A DNA stretch of 64,000 bases from assembly GCF_049608145.1 (NCBI RefSeq), contig NZ_JBMYXF010000007.1, forward strand, positions 1 through 64,000, read 5' to 3'. Below, piece by piece: positions 24,406 to 33,446 of the stretch. Position numbers and translations under genes: made by a program. Below the pieces are notes generated by a model, which did no database searches, was not told the origin of the DNA, and saw nothing but the letters and a program-made list of their open reading frames with translations. The stretch comes from Halocynthiibacter sp049608145. Lineage in GTDB: Bacteria > Pseudomonadota > Alphaproteobacteria > Rhodobacterales > Rhodobacteraceae. Every line of letters starts with the position of its first letter. Position 1 is the stretch's first letter.

Positions 24406-25419
24406 TCAGGCGTCTTTCCCACTGATGCCAGCGTCTGCAAAGGTCGCCATATTGTTCAGCATATCTGCGGCGGCACGTACCAGCGGCCAGACCAAAAGCG
24501 CACCGGTGCCTTCCCCCAGACGCAGGCCCAGATTCAATACGGGTTTAGCATCCAGATGTGTCAAAGTCGCAATATGCCCGGCTTCTTCAGACAGATGTGC
24601 AAATACCATTGCTGGACGGATATGGGGGGCATTCGTGAGGGCAACCAGCGCGGCAGAGGTTGCGATAAACCCGTCCACAAGAACAACTTTTCGCATTTCA
24701 GCCGCTTTGATCATAGCACCCGCCATCATCAGAATTTCAAAGCCACCGTATTGTGCCAGAACTTCATCCGTGGTCAGATTCGACGTACGCGCAGCGGCCT
24801 TTTCAAGGATCGCCAATTTGCGGGCCACGCCATCATCATCAAGGCCAGTCCCACGCCCTGTCAAGGTTGCCAGATCAAGACCGGTCAACTTGTGAATCAA
24901 CATGGTCGCAGTGGCGGTGTTGCCGATACCCATCTCCCCAAAGCTCATGGCATCTGCACCACATTCCGCGGCGATATCTGCGCCCGCTCGCATGGTTTTC
25001 ACCATAGTATCCGCTGCCATGGCAGGGCCAGAAAGATAGCTGTCAGTGCCAGCGCCCATGCGTCTGGAAACAAGATCCGGCGCGTCAATCGGATCACCAG
25101 CAACGCCTGCGTCAACGACAGTCACGGGGACATCCAACCGGTTGGCAAAGACGTTCGCAGCGGCACCATTGCCTAAGAAATTCAACACCATCTGCTGGGT
25201 TACGGCCTGAGGAAACGCGGAAACACCTTCATTCGCAATACCATGGTCCGCCGCAAAAATGACGTGGTGACATGTGTCCAGCTTGGGGGCGAGTGTCCCC
25301 TTCAATGCCGCGATTTGCGCCGCAAGTTCTTCGATCCGGCCAAGGGATCCCGGCGGTTTGGTTTTCATGTCAATCGCGGTCTGAATTTCAGTGGCGAATT
25401 CTGCAGATACTTCCAGCAT
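24406..25419 (-). CDS. cobT: Nicotinate-nucleotide–dimethylbenzimidazole phosphoribosyltransferase
   Basis: Makes alpha-ribazole phosphate, the lower-ligand precursor of B12 (called cobU in the Pseudomonas denitrificans scheme; not the cobaltochelatase CobT). 337 residues with KTKPPGSLGRIEELA, FAADHGIANEGVSAFP, GEMGIGNTATATML and LGLRLGEGTGALL, the last holding the catalytic Glu. A GGGAGAAGAG stretch precedes ATG 25419; an ATG nine codons upstream would overlap cobF. It neighbours cobF and cobS. Confidence 0.95.
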   Translation of the reverse strand: MLEVSAEFATEIQTAIDMKTKPPGSLGRIEELAAQIAALKGTLAPKLDTCHHVIFAADHGIANEGVSAFPQAVTQQMVLNFLGNGAAANVFANRLDVPVTVVDAGVAGDPIDAPDLVSRRMGAGTDSYLSGPAMAADTMVKTMRAGADIAAECGADAMSFGEMGIGNTATATMLIHKLTGLDLATLTGRGTGLDDDGVARKLAILEKAAARTSNLTTDEVLAQYGGFEILMMAGAMIKAAEMRKVVLVDGFIATSAALVALTNAPHIRPAMVFAHLSEEAGHIATLTHLDAKPVLNLGLRLGEGTGALLVWPLVRAAADMLNNMATFADAGISGKDA

Positions 25420-25432
25420 GGTCTCTTCTCCC

Positions 25433-26179
25433 TCATCCACGCTCAAGGATATAAATATCCATGATCCAACCGTGGTCGTCTTTGGCGCGTTGCCGTGTTT
25501 CGATGATTTTCTGTGATACGTCAGTCAGTTGACCGGAAATCGTAACTTCGTTGGGCATGCCAACAAAACCGCCCCACCAGATATGAATGCCCGTGGGATC
25601 AAGCGTCTGAAAGGCACAGTCTCCGTCCAGCATGATCACCAGCCGATCTGCCCCTGAAGGCCAGCCATGATCGCGCAGTTGTCGACCTGTGGTGACCTGA
25701 AAAGCGCCCCCCAAAGCATTCAACGGGATCTGATGCGCCGCCGTTAGACCTTGCATCGATGTAATGCCCGGCACCACATTCAGCTGGATTTCGACCCGCT
25801 TTGAAACCCGGTCGGCAATGCGCAAAGTACTGTCGTAAAGCGAAGGGTCCCCCCAAACCAAAAGCGCGATATCACGGGCATCTGTTCGGGCCGTAATTTC
25901 CGCCAGCCAGCAATCCGCAATCGCATCATGCCAGTGGTTCACACGTTCAATATAGTCTGTGATCGCAGGATCACGCACCGGCAAAGCAAATTCCGCGATC
26001 TCAACACTATGGGTCAGCACATCCTTGCAGATGCTCTGACGCAATTGTGCAAGATCTGCTTTGTCATCCCCCTTATGCGGGATCAGGATCAGATCCGCAG
26101 CATTCAGCGCCTTGATCGCCTGCAGCGTCAAGTGATCCGGGTTGCCCGTGCCAATGCCAATCAGATGCAAAGTGATCAT
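25433..26179 (-). CDS. cobF: Precorrin-6A synthase (deacetylating)
   Basis: SAM-dependent C1 methyltransferase that also expels the acetyl group in the oxygen-dependent corrin pathway. 248 residues of the tetrapyrrole-methylase fold: N-terminal LHLIGIGTGNPDHLTLQAIKAL, then LVWGDPSLYDSTLRI and VVPGITSMQGLTAAH. The later part (PLNALGGAFQVTTGR and the GWPSGADRLVIMLDGDCAF region) is typical of CobF. Its presence marks the aerobic route. It overlaps cobA by 4 bases. Confidence 0.93.
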   Translation of the reverse strand: MITLHLIGIGTGNPDHLTLQAIKALNAADLILIPHKGDDKADLAQLRQSICKDVLTHSVEIAEFALPVRDPAITDYIERVNHWHDAIADCWLAEITARTDARDIALLVWGDPSLYDSTLRIADRVSKRVEIQLNVVPGITSMQGLTAAHQIPLNALGGAFQVTTGRQLRDHGWPSGADRLVIMLDGDCAFQTLDPTGIHIWWGGFVGMPNEVTISGQLTDVSQKIIETRQRAKDDHGWIMDIYILERG

Positions 26180-26898
26180 AGATCAGCCCCATAAAGTGGC
26201 CCGATCAAGATTATCGCCGGTCCGTCGACTTTGCTGTCAGACAGTTCTTTCGCAAGTGCCGCGACATTGGACCGGATCAGGTTTTGATTGGGATGAGATA
26301 CATTTTCGGCCAGAAGCGCGGGGGTGTCACCGGGCATTCCTGCGTCGATCAGCTTTTCAGCAAGTCCGGGAAACGTGCGTTTCCCCATAAAGATCGCAGT
26401 GGTCGCATCCGGATCGGCAAGGGCAACCAGGTTGATGTCTTCCGGCAACTCACCTGTCAGGGCATGCCCCGTGACAAACTGCACGCGACGTGATTTTTCG
26501 CGCCGAGTCATCGGAATTTTCGCCGCAGCCGCCGCAGCCATTGCCGACGTCACACCCGGAACAACTTCGTAGTCGAACCCTTCGGCAGTGAGGGCAACGA
26601 TTTCTTCTTCGAGACGGCCAAACATGCCGCTGTCACCGGATTTCAAGCGCACGACTTTCTGACCGGTCCGGGCATAATCCACCAAAAGGCGACTGATATG
26701 ATCCTGACGGGGGGATGCCCGCCCAGCCCGTTTTCCGACGGAAATCAGGTCAGCGTCTGTCTTCACATGTTCAAGGATCGGCCCCGAAGACAGATCATCA
26801 TACAACACAACGTCCGCATCCTGCAGCCGCTTGACGGCACGCACTGTCAGAAGCTCGGGATCACCCGGTCCAGAGGAAACAAAACTGACGAAACCCAT
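26176..26898 (-). CDS. cobA: Uroporphyrinogen-III C-methyltransferase
   Basis: SUMT: methylates uroporphyrinogen III at C2 and C7 to precorrin-2, the entry to the corrin branch. 240 residues, methylase domain only (no CysG siroheme part), with VSSGPGDPELLTVRAVKRLQ, RLKSGDSGMFGRLEEE and VVPGVTSAMAAAAAAKIP. It overlaps cobB by one base and cobF by four, within the cobL–cobS run. Confidence 0.95.
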   Translation of the reverse strand: MGFVSFVSSGPGDPELLTVRAVKRLQDADVVLYDDLSSGPILEHVKTDADLISVGKRAGRASPRQDHISRLLVDYARTGQKVVRLKSGDSGMFGRLEEEIVALTAEGFDYEVVPGVTSAMAAAAAAKIPMTRREKSRRVQFVTGHALTGELPEDINLVALADPDATTAIFMGKRTFPGLAEKLIDAGMPGDTPALLAENVSHPNQNLIRSNVAALAKELSDSKVDGPAIILIGPLYGADL

Positions 26899-28208
26899 TA
26901 TGAGACCTCCGAAATCAAGTGGAAGAATGTGCCCGTGGCCAGCCCGCGTTTGGACCCGGTTTCAGGCACTTCGGCACCGGTTGCGTCTTTGACAACAGCC
27001 AGTGGCGCGTCGGGCTGATCAAGGATGGTGGAATAGTGGAATTCATGCCCAGCCAATTCTCGCCCTGCCTCAAAAGCGCCTGTGGCCAATTGCAACGTCG
27101 CACGGCGATAGCCAAGATGCATTTTGCGTTTCTCATACGATGTGACAAGACCCAACAGGCCCAACATTTCGTGCGAGGTGCCTTCTTTATCAATCAGTTG
27201 CGCACCCATTGCCATATAGCCACCGCATTCGCCGTGCACAGGTTTTGTTTCCGCAAAAGCACGCATCTGCGTCTTGAAATTCGCAGCGCCGGCAAGTTTT
27301 CCTGCATGCAGTTCCGGATACCCACCAGGCAACCAGGCCAAATCCGCATCCATCGCGGGGCCTTCATTTTTCAGGGGTGAAAACAGGGAAACCTGCGCGC
27401 CCTGCTGGCGCCAGCCATCCAAAAGATGCGGGTAAACAAAGGAAAACGCTTCGTCCCGGGCCAGCGCGATATGCTGCGCGGGGGGCTTGATCACATGTGT
27501 GCCGCCTTCAGGCAATGTGGTTTCGCCAGCCGCCGCCTGCAGAGATTCGAGATCAATATGTTCCCGGATAAACACAGCCAAATCTTCGAGGATCTTATGC
27601 AGGGTTTCCTGTTCTTCGGCCTGCACAAGGCCAAGATGGCGTTCGGGCAATTCAACCGCACCTTTGCGTGGCAAAGCACCGAACACTTTGATCCCGGCGG
27701 CTTCCATGCCAACACGGATCAGACGTTCATGACGTGGGCTTGCGACCTGATTCAGGATGACACCCGCAAAGGGCATATCCGGGCGCATGGCGCGGAACCC
27801 CATGGCGGTGGCGGCAGCAGATTGCGCCTGACCGGACACATTAATGACCAGCACAACAGGCCAACCATTACGCGCCGCAATATCGGCACTGGCCCCGTTG
27901 CCAGATGCACCATCCGTGGCAACGCCATCATACAAGCCCATAGACCCTTCGGCGATCATCAGATCAGCGCCTTCACCGCGCGTCACATGATGGTTCAACA
28001 TCGCATCCGGCATCGACCAACTATCAAGGTTAAAGCTTGGTAAACCTGTGGCGGCGGTATGAAACGCCGGATCAATGTAATCCGGCCCACATTTATAGGG
28101 CTGCACTTTCACGCCTTGCTGACGCAGCGCATAAAGCAGACCAAGGGTCAGGGTGGTTTTTCCAGTGCCCGACGCAGGGGCAGAGATCAGAAGGCCTTTG
28201 GGCAACAT
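26898..28208 (-). CDS. cobB: Cobyrinic / hydrogenobyrinic acid a,c-diamide synthase
   Basis: Glutamine-dependent amidase converting the a and c side chains of hydrogenobyrinate. 436 residues: N-terminal dethiobiotin-synthetase-like ATPase with the P-loop SAPASGTGKTTLTLGLLYAL, and a C-terminal triad glutaminase domain with the nucleophile Cys in HGECGGYMAMGAQL and the MHLGYRRATL region. The hydrogenobyrinate substrate is inferred from the aerobic context (cobG, cobF, cobN). Starts 3 bases after the cobM stop. Confidence 0.95.
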   Translation of the reverse strand: MLPKGLLISAPASGTGKTTLTLGLLYALRQQGVKVQPYKCGPDYIDPAFHTAATGLPSFNLDSWSMPDAMLNHHVTRGEGADLMIAEGSMGLYDGVATDGASGNGASADIAARNGWPVVLVINVSGQAQSAAATAMGFRAMRPDMPFAGVILNQVASPRHERLIRVGMEAAGIKVFGALPRKGAVELPERHLGLVQAEEQETLHKILEDLAVFIREHIDLESLQAAAGETTLPEGGTHVIKPPAQHIALARDEAFSFVYPHLLDGWRQQGAQVSLFSPLKNEGPAMDADLAWLPGGYPELHAGKLAGAANFKTQMRAFAETKPVHGECGGYMAMGAQLIDKEGTSHEMLGLLGLVTSYEKRKMHLGYRRATLQLATGAFEAGRELAGHEFHYSTILDQPDAPLAVVKDATGAEVPETGSKRGLATGTFFHLISEVS

Positions 28209-28211
28209 GGT

Positions 28212-28997
28212 TTAGTCCTTTGTCTCAGGGAAACGGGGTTCAGTGCCACGGGGGCGGAAACGGCGGTCATAATCATCAGCATAAAGGCGACTTTCGGTGA
28301 AGTCATCCGCCCCAAGGGAACGACCAACCATGATCAGGGCGGTGCGTGTGACCTCGGCGGGCATCAGACCTTCGATTGTTTCAAGCGTGCCTTGGATGAT
28401 TTTCTGATCCGGCCAGCTGGCGCGCCAAACAACGGCGACCGGGCAATCCGCACCATAATGCGGCGTCAGTTCGCGTACCACCTGATCCAGAACATGAATC
28501 GACAAGTGAATACACAGGGTTGCGCCGGTACGACCGAAGTTTTCAAGCGCTTCGCTTTCTGGCATAGAGGTCGCACGACCAGACGTTCGCGTCAGCACAA
28601 CCGATTGCACCAGTTCCGGCAGCGTCAGTTCGGCACCAAGCGCGGCAGCAGCAGCCGTGAAAGATGGCACGCCCGGCGTCACGCTGAACGGGATATTTTC
28701 GGCTTTCAGGCGGCGCAGCTGTTCCCCCATGGCAGACCAGACGGACAGATCGCCCGAATGCAGACGCGCCACATCATGGCCTTTCGCATGGGCCTCTTTG
28801 ATATGCTCGATGATCTTATCCAGATCAATTGGGGCAGTGTTGATCAGTTCCACGCCTTCGGGGCAATGGCTAAGAATTTCATCCGGGATCAGCGATCCCG
28901 CATAAAGGCAGGTCTGACAAGACGCCAGAATATCACGCCCCCGTAGGGTCAGCAGATCAGCGGCACCAGGGCCTGCGCCAATAAAGTGAACGGTCAT
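28212..28997 (-). CDS. cobM: Precorrin-4 C11-methyltransferase
   Basis: SAM-dependent methyltransferase making precorrin-5. 261 residues of the tetrapyrrole-methylase fold: VHFIGAGPGAADLLTLRGRD at the N-terminus, ARLHSGDLSVWSAMGEQL, and VTPGVPSFTAAAAALGAEL. LPELVQSVVLTRTSGRATSMP is typical of CobM/CbiF. ATGA overlap with cobE. Confidence 0.95.
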   Translation of the reverse strand: MTVHFIGAGPGAADLLTLRGRDILASCQTCLYAGSLIPDEILSHCPEGVELINTAPIDLDKIIEHIKEAHAKGHDVARLHSGDLSVWSAMGEQLRRLKAENIPFSVTPGVPSFTAAAAALGAELTLPELVQSVVLTRTSGRATSMPESEALENFGRTGATLCIHLSIHVLDQVVRELTPHYGADCPVAVVWRASWPDQKIIQGTLETIEGLMPAEVTRTALIMVGRSLGADDFTESRLYADDYDRRFRPRGTEPRFPETKD

Positions 28998-29398
28998 GTA
29001 TTTTTCTCTCGTGGGGCCAGAGCCAACGCGGCGGTGGCCGTGGATTGTGTGGCGTTGTCGGTGGAAAGCTGTCGTTCCGCATGCAGCGTTGCGTCTTCAA
29101 ATGCCGCCAATGCGACAGCTTCTGCGACGGAACCCGTTCCAAACAGCGCCTGAATGCGCGCCGATTGGGTTGGGGTCGTGATGCCGCGAATATCATCAGG
29201 GGTGACAGTACGAATACGGGCGTCTAAATTTTCTGCCAGACGCATGAAGGGTGGGTATTTGGCCTTGGCCACCAGTGTGACAATCACATCGGGTGAAACC
29301 CCGTTAACATCGCAAAGGCCGCGCGCCGCAGTTTCCAGCGCGCTGTAAGTCGCATCGGATTTAAAGCCCATGCCAAGAATGGTGATCTGGTCGCTCAT
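28994..29398 (-). CDS. cobE: CobE / CbiG C-terminal-like protein
   Basis: A 134-residue single-domain protein resembling the CbiG C-terminal/CobE family (ILGMGFKSDATYSALETAA, TVTPDDIRGITTPTQSARI, GTGSVAEAVALAA). CobE is needed for aerobic corrin synthesis, but its exact step is unclear; CbiG in the anaerobic route opens the lactone. ATG 29398 overlaps the cobL stop (ATGA), favoured over a start five codons upstream. It also overlaps cobM. Confidence 0.88.
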   Translation of the reverse strand: MSDQITILGMGFKSDATYSALETAARGLCDVNGVSPDVIVTLVAKAKYPPFMRLAENLDARIRTVTPDDIRGITTPTQSARIQALFGTGSVAEAVALAAFEDATLHAERQLSTDNATQSTATAALALAPREKNT

Positions 29399-30588
29399 TT
29401 CACGACCCTCCACTGCACAACAGGACGCGCCGCTTGCCAGCCACGCATACGGCCCAAAGGTGCGGCTTGCGCAAAATCAAAACGCATCAACTCACCACCC
29501 AATTTTCCTGCCAATTGCGTGATCAAGGCTTCGCTTTCAAGCGTCACCGTATTGGCCACAAGGCGCGCACCATCAGGCATCTTCGCCCAAAGAGCATCAA
29601 ACAACTCCGCATTCAACCCGCCACCAATGAAAATCGCATCCGGCGCGGGCAGATCATCCAGCCCCGCAGGCGCATGGGCGTTAATCACCTCAACTCGGTG
29701 ACCAATGCCAAAGTGATCCGCATTTTTACGGATGTTTTCGATGCGATCTGCGCGGGTTTCCAGCGCGAAACCACGGCTTCCAGGTGCCGCCAGAAGCATT
29801 TCAACCGTGATGGAACCAGACCCGGCACCAATATCCCAGAATATCTCGTTCGGACATGGGGCCAAGGCGGACAGTGTTAGGGCACGCACCGGACGTTTCG
29901 TAATCTGCCCATCCGTTGCGAATAATTCATCAGCAAGGCCAGACGCCCGGCTGATCCCACGCCCGATACAGTCAATCGCCACAGCCACAGGGTGATGCAA
30001 ATCGACCTGAGATAGCTCACTTGCCTTCCGTTTGATGCACTGTTCCTGATAGCCCCCAAGAGATTGAAAACAAGTAACAACACTGTCCCGAAAACCGCTT
30101 TCTGTCAGATATGCACCAAGGTCAGAAATAGCCGCCCCATCGCGCAGAGTTGCAATGATCTGTACCCCATCTGACGCCAAGGGCAGCAAGCGGGAAAAGG
30201 ATTTTGCATGCAGCCCCATGCAGAGCGTTTCTTCAAGCCGCCACCCCATACGCGCGGCGATCATGGAAAAGACGGAAGGGGCGGAATGACAGATGTATTC
30301 CGATGGATCAAGCTGCGCGGCAATCGAACCACCGGCCCCAAACCAGAACGGATCACCCGAAGTCAGCATGACAGTTGCCTCGCCCCGCTTTGCAATCACG
30401 GGGGCAATGGAAAACGGTACTGGGAACGGATCCCCCAACAGATCAAGAACCTCAAGATGACGGGGTGCCCCGATGATATGTTTTGCATCTGCAATCGCTT
30501 TTCGGCTTGCATCTGTCAGGCCAGCGGGGCCATCTTCGCCGCAACCAATAATCGTCAGCCAGGGTGTGGTTTTGCCAAAGTCAGACAT
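29395..30588 (-). CDS. cobL: Precorrin-6B C5,15-methyltransferase (decarboxylating)
   Basis: A bifunctional 397-residue enzyme: the N-terminal tetrapyrrole-methylase domain (LTIIGCGEDGPAGLTDASRK, MLTSGDPFWFGAGGSIA) methylates C5 and C15, and the C-terminal SAM-methyltransferase/decarboxylase domain (IFWDIGAGSGSITVEMLLA, IFIGGGLNAELFDALW) acts on the C12 acetate. AAGGA sits 8 bases upstream of its ATG, but inside the divergent cobK gene: the two start codons share CATG at 30586–30589. Confidence 0.95.
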   Translation of the reverse strand: MSDFGKTTPWLTIIGCGEDGPAGLTDASRKAIADAKHIIGAPRHLEVLDLLGDPFPVPFSIAPVIAKRGEATVMLTSGDPFWFGAGGSIAAQLDPSEYICHSAPSVFSMIAARMGWRLEETLCMGLHAKSFSRLLPLASDGVQIIATLRDGAAISDLGAYLTESGFRDSVVTCFQSLGGYQEQCIKRKASELSQVDLHHPVAVAIDCIGRGISRASGLADELFATDGQITKRPVRALTLSALAPCPNEIFWDIGAGSGSITVEMLLAAPGSRGFALETRADRIENIRKNADHFGIGHRVEVINAHAPAGLDDLPAPDAIFIGGGLNAELFDALWAKMPDGARLVANTVTLESEALITQLAGKLGGELMRFDFAQAAPLGRMRGWQAARPVVQWRVVK

Positions 30589-31336
30589 GCAGAAAATCCT
30601 TATCTTGGGCGGTACAACAGAGGCTTCGCACCTTGCGCGCCATCTGGCAGATTGTGGAACAAATGCTATATTTTCCTACGCCGGGCGCACCAATGCGCCG
30701 CGCAGTCAACCCCTGCCAACCCGCGTGGGGGGCTTTGGTGGCGTGGCTGGTCTTGTCGCATACATCCATGCTGAAAAAATCACGCATATTGTGGATGCAA
30801 CCCATCCATTCGCCGCGCAAATGTCGCAGAATGCACTGCTGGCTGTGGCGCAAACCAGAACGCCCCTGATCAGTTTTGAGCGCGCGCCATGGGCAGCTAA
30901 GACCGGCGATAACTGGCAACATGTTGCAGATTATCCTGGCGTTCTGAAAGCCCTTGGCGAAACCGCGCAACGGGTGTTTCTGGCTATTGGAAAACAGAAC
31001 ATTGATCTGTTCGCCACTGCGCCGCAACACCATTACCTTTTGCGCCTGGTCGACCCGCCCGAAAGCATCATTCCCCTGCCCAGCCACACCGTCGAAATCG
31101 CAGCAGGACCGTTTGATCTGGCCGGAGATCTGGCGCTTTTGAAACGCCACCATATTGATGTGATCGTCACCAAAAATGCGGGTGGCATCGGCGCACGTGC
31201 CAAGCTGGACGCCGCACGAGATCTGGGCCTTCGGGTGATCGTGATGGACCGCCCACCCCTTATGGGGCGCCAGATTATGCAATCGCAACAGGATGTTCTG
31301 GCCTGGCTTCATCAGGATGCAGCCCAGTCTTTCTGA
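30587..31336 (+). CDS. cobK: Precorrin-6A reductase
   Basis: NADPH-dependent reductase of precorrin-6A to 6B. 249 residues: N-terminal KILILGGTTEASHLARHLAD, YAGRTNAPRSQPLPTRVGGF, HIVDATHPFAAQMSQNAL, and C-terminal VTKNAGGIGARAKLDAARDL and VIVMDRPPL. It is inverted within the otherwise minus-strand run: its ATG overlaps the cobL ATG by two bases and its 3' end overlaps the cobJ 3' end by 25 bases. No strong Shine–Dalgarno is visible. The frame extends upstream within cobL antisense without homology. Confidence 0.93.
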   Translation: MQKILILGGTTEASHLARHLADCGTNAIFSYAGRTNAPRSQPLPTRVGGFGGVAGLVAYIHAEKITHIVDATHPFAAQMSQNALLAVAQTRTPLISFERAPWAAKTGDNWQHVADYPGVLKALGETAQRVFLAIGKQNIDLFATAPQHHYLLRLVDPPESIIPLPSHTVEIAAGPFDLAGDLALLKRHHIDVIVTKNAGGIGARAKLDAARDLGLRVIVMDRPPLMGRQIMQSQQDVLAWLHQDAAQSF

Positions 31337-32082
31337 GATCGCGGCGTGTTCACAATCACCGTGCCTTCAATCACATGGGTTCCAGAATTTCCGACCAGAA
31401 CCACCGTGCGCATATCCGCCATATCCGGCGTTGCGTCCCCAAGACGTTGAATGTTGATCACCTGCTCATCCGTCGACACCGCGCGGGCAAAAATGATGAG
31501 ATGGTCAGGAGTCAGTTCCTCGCGTAGAATGTCAAGAACCTGGCCAAATTGCGTAGGGCGGGATTTGGATCGCGGATTGTAAAAGCCCATTGCGAAATCG
31601 CCGCGCGCCGCGTGACGCAAACGGTGTTCCACCAGGGCAAAAGGTTTCAGATTGTCCGACAGATTGATCGCGCAAAAGTCATGCCCCAGAGGCGCGCCAC
31701 AAGCCGCAGAAGCTGCCAACATCGCAGTAATTCCAGGCACAACTTGAATATCAAGAGACGCCCATTCCGGATGATCCTTGATCCCCTCTTCAAGCGCCTC
31801 AAAAACCGCCGATGCCATGGCGAAAACACCCGGATCACCGGAAGACACCACAACAACCTGCTTGCCCTCGACCGCCATTTCAAGCGCGTGAATGGATCGG
31901 TCAATTTCGACGCGATTGTCAGAGGCATGCAACGTCAACCCATCGCGTGGCGCAATGCGTTTCACATAGGGAATATAGCCCACCACATCGGTGGCCTGAT
32001 CAATCGCAGTCTGCGCTTCGGGGGTAATTAGGTTTTCATTCCCAGGCCCAAGGCCCACAATGATGACACTGCCTTTATTCAT
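31312..32082 (-). CDS. cobJ: Precorrin-3B C17-methyltransferase
   Basis: Ring-contracting methyltransferase yielding precorrin-4. 256 residues of the tetrapyrrole-methylase fold: SVIIVGLGPGNENLITPEAQ, VVSSGDPGVFAMASAVFEAL, VVPGITAMLAASAACGAPLG and DFCAINLSDNLKPFALVE are typical CobJ/CbiH stretches. ATGA overlap with cobI; its 3' end overlaps the convergent cobK by 25 bases. Confidence 0.95.
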   Translation of the reverse strand: MNKGSVIIVGLGPGNENLITPEAQTAIDQATDVVGYIPYVKRIAPRDGLTLHASDNRVEIDRSIHALEMAVEGKQVVVVSSGDPGVFAMASAVFEALEEGIKDHPEWASLDIQVVPGITAMLAASAACGAPLGHDFCAINLSDNLKPFALVEHRLRHAARGDFAMGFYNPRSKSRPTQFGQVLDILREELTPDHLIIFARAVSTDEQVINIQRLGDATPDMADMRTVVLVGNSGTHVIEGTVIVNTPRSQKDWAAS

Positions 32083-32807
32083 GGTCTGCGCCCCTGTCCA
32101 TGCACGAGAATAATCGCAAAATATGGGTTCTCATCGCAATCCAATTCGCAAAGTTTGTGGATTTCCTGATCAGGCATGGTGCCACGTTTCACGATCCAGG
32201 CGTCCTCATATTTACCTGCACGTTGCAGGGCGCGACGGATCTTGGGAATGTTCTGACCGGTCTTCATCACAACAATCGCATCTGAACATTCCATGCGTTG
32301 CGTCAGGTCATCCTCAGTCAGGGTGCCCATCAGAACCGTCATCACATCATCGCCCCAGGTGATCGGCTCGCCTGTCTGGTTCCAACAGCCGGACATGCCA
32401 GTGATGGCCGGGATCACGTCAATTTCCATGCGATCACGCAGGCGGGTATAGAGATGCATGAAAGAGCCATAAAAGAACGGATCCCCTTCGCAAAGCACAA
32501 CGATATCTTCGTTTGGCTGTTCTTTTGACAGGGCCAATAGGCGTTCTGCCCAGTCGTCATAAAACGGGGCCAGGCTCGCGTTATAGCCAGGATCAGACAG
32601 AGGAATTTCCGTAGTAACCGGGTATTCCATCGCGTATTCCACCGCATCTTCACGCAGCAATCCATCGACGATCCGACGAGCCATGCCATGACGGTTTTTC
32701 TTGCGAAAGAATGCGATGTGTTTGGCAGTGGTCACGGCGCGATGGGCTTTGACGCTCATCAAATCCGGATCACCTGGCCCAAGGCCTGCACAAATCAGTT
32801 TACCCAT
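32079..32807 (-). CDS. cobI: Precorrin-2 C20-methyltransferase
   Basis: Makes precorrin-3A. 242 residues: LICAGLGPGDPDLMSVKAHRAV, a SAM-site stretch VVLCEGDPFFYGSFMHLYTRL, and VIPAITGMSGCWNQTGEPIT. The FFRKKNRHGMARRIVDGLL segment near the N-terminus is common in CobI. Starts 3 bases after cobH; overlaps cobJ (ATGA). Confidence 0.95.
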   Translation of the reverse strand: MGKLICAGLGPGDPDLMSVKAHRAVTTAKHIAFFRKKNRHGMARRIVDGLLREDAVEYAMEYPVTTEIPLSDPGYNASLAPFYDDWAERLLALSKEQPNEDIVVLCEGDPFFYGSFMHLYTRLRDRMEIDVIPAITGMSGCWNQTGEPITWGDDVMTVLMGTLTEDDLTQRMECSDAIVVMKTGQNIPKIRRALQRAGKYEDAWIVKRGTMPDQEIHKLCELDCDENPYFAIILVHGQGRRP

Positions 32808-32810
32808 GGT

Positions 32811-33446
32811 TTATTCTTTCCAGCTGGCAAGGGCATTAACGGCGGCAACCGTGATCGCAGAACCGCCCAAGCGGCCTTTGACAATCATGGAGGGCACGGG
32901 CAAATCTTGCATCAACGCATCTTTGCTTTCCATGGCGCCAACAAAGCCAACCGGGCAACCGATGATCGCAGCTGGGCGTGGGCAAGTCGGGTCTTTCAGC
33001 ATATTCAGCAGATGAAACAAGGCGGTCGGCGCGTTGCCAATCGCGACAACAGAACCTTCCAGTTTGTCGCGCCACAACTCAAGCGCGGCAGCCGAACGGG
33101 TGTTGCCCATTTCTTTCGCCATGCCCGGCACACGTTCATCACGAAGGGTGCAGATGACCTCATTGTTGGCAGCAAGACGCGGGCGGGTGATCCCTTCAGA
33201 TACCATGTAAGCATCGCAAAGAATTGGCGCGCCATTGGCAAGTGCAGCGCGCGCGGCCTTTGCCATTCCGTCTGAGAAAACAACATGTTCTTCCAGGCCG
33301 ACCATGCCCGCAGCGTGGATCATCCGCACGGCAACCACTTCTTCGTCTTTGGTAAAACGGGTTAGGTTTGCTTCCCGGCGAATTGTGGCAAAGCTTTCAT
33401 CATAGATGGCCTGGCCGTTGGTTTCATAGGTGTGGAACTCGGTCAT
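32811..33446 (-). CDS. cobH: Precorrin-8X methylmutase
   Basis: Moves the C11 methyl group to C12 to give hydrogenobyrinate. 211 residues: VAVRMIHAAGMVGLEEHVVF carries the catalytic His, followed by ILCDAYMVSEGITRPRLAAN, NTRSAAALELWRD and PAAIIGCPVGFVGAMESKDAL. ATGA overlap with cobG. Confidence 0.95.
   Translation of the reverse strand: MTEFHTYETNGQAIYDESFATIRREANLTRFTKDEEVVAVRMIHAAGMVGLEEHVVFSDGMAKAARAALANGAPILCDAYMVSEGITRPRLAANNEVICTLRDERVPGMAKEMGNTRSAAALELWRDKLEGSVVAIGNAPTALFHLLNMLKDPTCPRPAAIIGCPVGFVGAMESKDALMQDLPVPSMIVKGRLGGSAITVAAVNALASWKE

Noticed and set aside
28059..28946. 295-codon plus-strand ORF
   Set aside because: Antisense to cobM and cobB with no recognisable domain.
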